Below are positions 53,589 through 64,000 of a DNA stretch of 64,000 bases, piece after piece. A program made the translations under genes and the position numbers. Origin of the DNA: Nymphaea colorata (Eukaryota > Streptophyta > Magnoliopsida > Nymphaeales > Nymphaeaceae); contig NC_045143.1 of assembly GCF_008831285.2 (NCBI RefSeq), forward strand, positions 5,031,503 through 5,095,502, read 5' to 3'. Every line of letters starts with the position of its first letter. The stretch's first letter is position 1. A model generated the notes under the pieces. It did no database searches. It had not been told where the DNA came from and was given only the letters and a program-made list of their open reading frames with translations.

Positions 53589-53700
53589 TAGGGACGTTAA
53601 CGGTTCGGATATACTAAATAATCTAATTCAAACCCAAAACTCGATGAAATCCAGATGTAATTAGTAATTGGATACGAATTTGGTCTAAGATTTTTCTTAC
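53589..53700. repeat. TAGGGACGTTAACGG word repeat close to DENR
   Basis: The left end resembles the TAGGGATGTCAACGG head at 14294. The body contains GGTTCGGATATAC and GATGAAATCCAGATG words. The right end is not clear. Confidence 0.45.
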
Positions 53701-54067
53701 GCAATTTCATGGACATCACAGTTTCATAGCTAACGGAATCCGATCACATAAATTACATGTGAAAATCCTGAATTGGGTAAAAGGAATATTTCATTGCGGA
53801 GTATTTAATCTAATCGTTGACATGAGATTGTCAAAGACCAAATACTTTTCATAGGATCCAAGACTGCATTAGTACCTGAAGTAAAACCAATATATATTAG
53901 CTAGTATTTGATGTAGAATTAATACATGTTAGCTAGTACAACTCTTCCACCTCATTAGCAAGCACACGTGAAAATCAAATTGACAACATTGAAAATCAAA
54001 CTGACAACATAAGGTCTCTAGCACCACTCAACCAGTTGTATTATATCCTTAAAAGTAAGCATGGGCA
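53701..54067. other. spacer with a 21-bp tandem duplication
   Basis: GAAAATCAAATTGACAACAT at about 53970 is followed at once by a copy with one change. Otherwise nothing recognisable. Confidence 0.5.
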
Positions 54068-54150
54068 TAGGGGCCGGCCCGATAAGAACCCGGCTTGGGC
54101 TGGCCCGACACCCACAACCTACGCTTGGCCGGATTAAATTATAAAATATA

Positions 54151-54232
<82 letters not shown>

Positions 54233-54353
54233 ACAACAGTTATCGGGTCCACTCAAGCAGGCCTGATAATATTTCAGACCGGCCAATGACTTTTTTCTGG
54301 GCTCGGGCCTGGGCCCGAGTTAGGCCGGGTATCAGGTACCCGCGGCAGCCCTA
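54068..54353. mobile_element. GGCCCGGGCC word-array element with (TA)n core
   Basis: The left end is TAGGGGCCGGCCCG and the right end GCGGCAGCCCTA (inverse of TAGGGCTGCCGC). GC-rich words (GGCTTGGGCTGGCC, GGGCTCGGGCC) flank (TA)n at 54151-54229. Sister of 28043-28215. I see no matching 8-bp flanks. Confidence 0.55.
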
Positions 54354-56183
54354 CCCAGTACCCAACCTTATTTAGAAGCTACTGACTTATTGATTACTGC
54401 TTATAAACATTATATAACGAACCAAGCCCAAATGGTCACGACCCCCTCGACATGAGTGTATTTCTAAAAAAAAATCTATTAATATTTTTTGAACTTTTTA
54501 ATAAAATAATAAATTTTAACGTAAACATATAAGCCACATTGTTAGATGTGTCCCAGATTACTATTAACAAGCTTATAGAGGTGGGTTTCAAAATCAAACA
54601 TTTTTACTAGAGAAGACAAGCCACGGATGCAAGTCATTTCACAGATTAACCAAGAATGCATTCCTCGGGTGATTCAGCACTACACTAACAGTTAGCAGCA
54701 CTTACCAATCAAATTTACAAAGCTATTGCCCTTCTCAAAAGAGAATCATATGTTTTCCTCAGCTTGGATTCTAGATCAGTTCCGTAAGAGTATCAACTGA
54801 AATACAGTTTAAGAATTGTCTTCCACCAGTTTTCGAAGCTTGGAGTTTTATATGAGAAAGGAAACACGTTGTTTGAGGACATGTTCGATCGGGCCACTAC
54901 AAGTTCAACGCATGGTGGGAGCCTTTTAATACGGTGCCGGATCATGTTAGCAGGTTTACTTTTAAATGTAATGGGATTCAGTCTTAAGTTAATTCAAATT
55001 TCTCAAAACTCAAATTGGGTGCTCATTTACATATCAAGCTTAGACCCAACTGTTAACCAGATCCTATTCTCATTCCCAAACCTCAGTGGCCACATCCGAA
55101 CAAGGTTCTGGATTTGTGCTGGCGACAAGAAATCCGAGTTGATATCCGTAAGTTCCAAGATTTGTGAAACTCAAGAAGAAAATGTGGTAGCACGGTTAGT
55201 TTGCATTCCTTTGATGATGATGGAATCCACCAGTTTCCTCAAGCATCAAAAGAAATGTGCATTTATACTTTCATTCATCTATTTCTTGTGTAAAAAATCG
55301 TCTACATCCCTCACAGATTGGTACGTTTCGCATTTGCTTCGGCACCGAGCCTAGAGGTGCCCATCCCCGTTTCAAGCACAACCCTGAGAAGCCACAATCG
55401 TCTGTGACCCCAAACTAGATGAACTGCTGTAGTAGCATGTCTTCTTGTAATCATCTTCTGCAGAAGTGGACTTCAACAAACTCCTAAATGCATGACTAAA
55501 TGGAGCGGATAACCTCCCTTGTCACTGTCTCCAACTCAACATACAAACGGAGCAGGTTGGCTGTGATCATTTGCCCAAATACAAGTTCAATAACATGTAA
55601 AGCAAGTTTGGAGTCTTCGGAACAGAACTTGCTAGAAGCAGTCAACATAAATCATCTTTGACCAACCCAAGCTGCAGCAGTCCCACTCCAAATGATAACA
55701 ACAATGAACTTATGAAGGCGTACAACACCAATAACCATATACTGATTCAGTCCGAACACATGTGGACAACATAGAACCATCAATCATTTAGCCAGCCTTC
55801 TAGGCTTGTACTGAAACTGAGATCAAGGACTACTCCCCCTGCACATAACAAAAGTATATGTAATCCTTCCATGCCAGTAAGTGGACCCTTTGTGCGACGC
55901 AATAAAAGGAACTAACACCTGACTTTTTGTTTCCAGACTAGCCAAGCAGGTACGTGCTTGTTTTTCTTTCTCCAGATAATTGCTGAGCTATGTACAACAG
56001 TGGTTACACTGAAACCAAAAGGCTAACCAAAACAAGAAGACTTGGCATCAAATGGTCCAAAAAACCACTCGATGCCTGCTTGACATAACCACCCTTCTTC
56101 ATGTTGTTTCAAAATCCACTGGCATGAATTGGACAAAATTTATGGATTGGAGAGAAGATAAATATGTATTTACTCATCTTATA
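54354..56183. other. spacer; one 161-codon open frame of doubtful value
   Basis: A plus-strand frame at 54869-55354 (MFEDMFDRATTSSTHGG and on) is the longest non-genic frame in the window. It has no domain I can name, and a frame of this length could arise by chance in 64 kb. The part before 56184 should hold the 3' untranslated region of the 793-aa gene. Confidence 0.4.
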
Positions 56184-63965
<7,782 letters not shown>

Positions 63966-64000
63966 CACTCTGACTCGACGCGAGTGGGTGCACAACCTGT

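Noticed and set aside
54869-55354. 161-codon plus-strand frame
   Set aside because: The length is within what chance gives in a window this size and the sequence resembles nothing I know; kept only as a remark.

Overview
The window is nuclear DNA of a flowering plant. All supported genes are split by spliceosomal introns. The proteins are plant-type: a CBL10-like calcium sensor with an N-terminal membrane segment, a B-class GATA factor with a C-terminal LLM motif, a plant-like mitochondrial processing peptidase beta subunit and a plant-like DENR. The spacers are AT-rich and full of (TA)n and (CT)n(TA)n microsatellites and short DNA-transposon relics. I cannot name the species from sequence alone. 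I saw no operons, CRISPR array, rRNA, tRNA or virus-derived gene.

Layout: 1-92 may be the 3' end of a plus-strand gene cut by the window edge. 93-4813 is repeat-bearing spacer. 4814-9143 (+) is a three-exon gene for a 177-aa single-pass membrane protein of unknown function. 9144-18413 is a repeat-rich spacer with a clear nested insertion at 11281-11956, ending in the leader of the next gene. 18414-24404 (+) is a CBL10-like gene of eight exons. 24405-36737 is a 12-kb spacer holding only mobile-element relics and simple repeats. 36738-38311 (+) is the LLM-domain B-GATA gene of three exons. 38312-43166 is spacer with another nested element. 43167-47689 (+) is the MPP beta gene of nine exons. It converges on DENR at 49493-53433 (-), seven exons, one intron of which appears to be GC-AG. 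53434-56183 is spacer. 56184-63965 (-) is a nine-exon gene for a 793-aa protein I do not recognise.

The genes are unrelated housekeeping, signalling and regulatory loci, not a pathway cluster. Every exon model was built by joining splice sites whose phases agree. The totals divide by three with no internal stop: 534, 732, 990, 1488, 594 and 2382 nt.

The most interesting non-genic signal is a set of short elements made of degenerate repeated words (GAGCTCGAG-like, GGATTCGGAT-like, GGCCCGGGC-like). Several start with TAGGG-N-TG. Two of them have inverted ends and are flanked by near-perfect 8-bp direct repeats (11421-11911 and 40963-41447). That fits non-autonomous Ac-like hAT transposons whose bodies may be amplified transposase-binding words. 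I found nothing that qualifies as a new multi-gene system. The unknown 793-aa gene, the GC-AG intron of DENR and the word-array elements deserve the next look.
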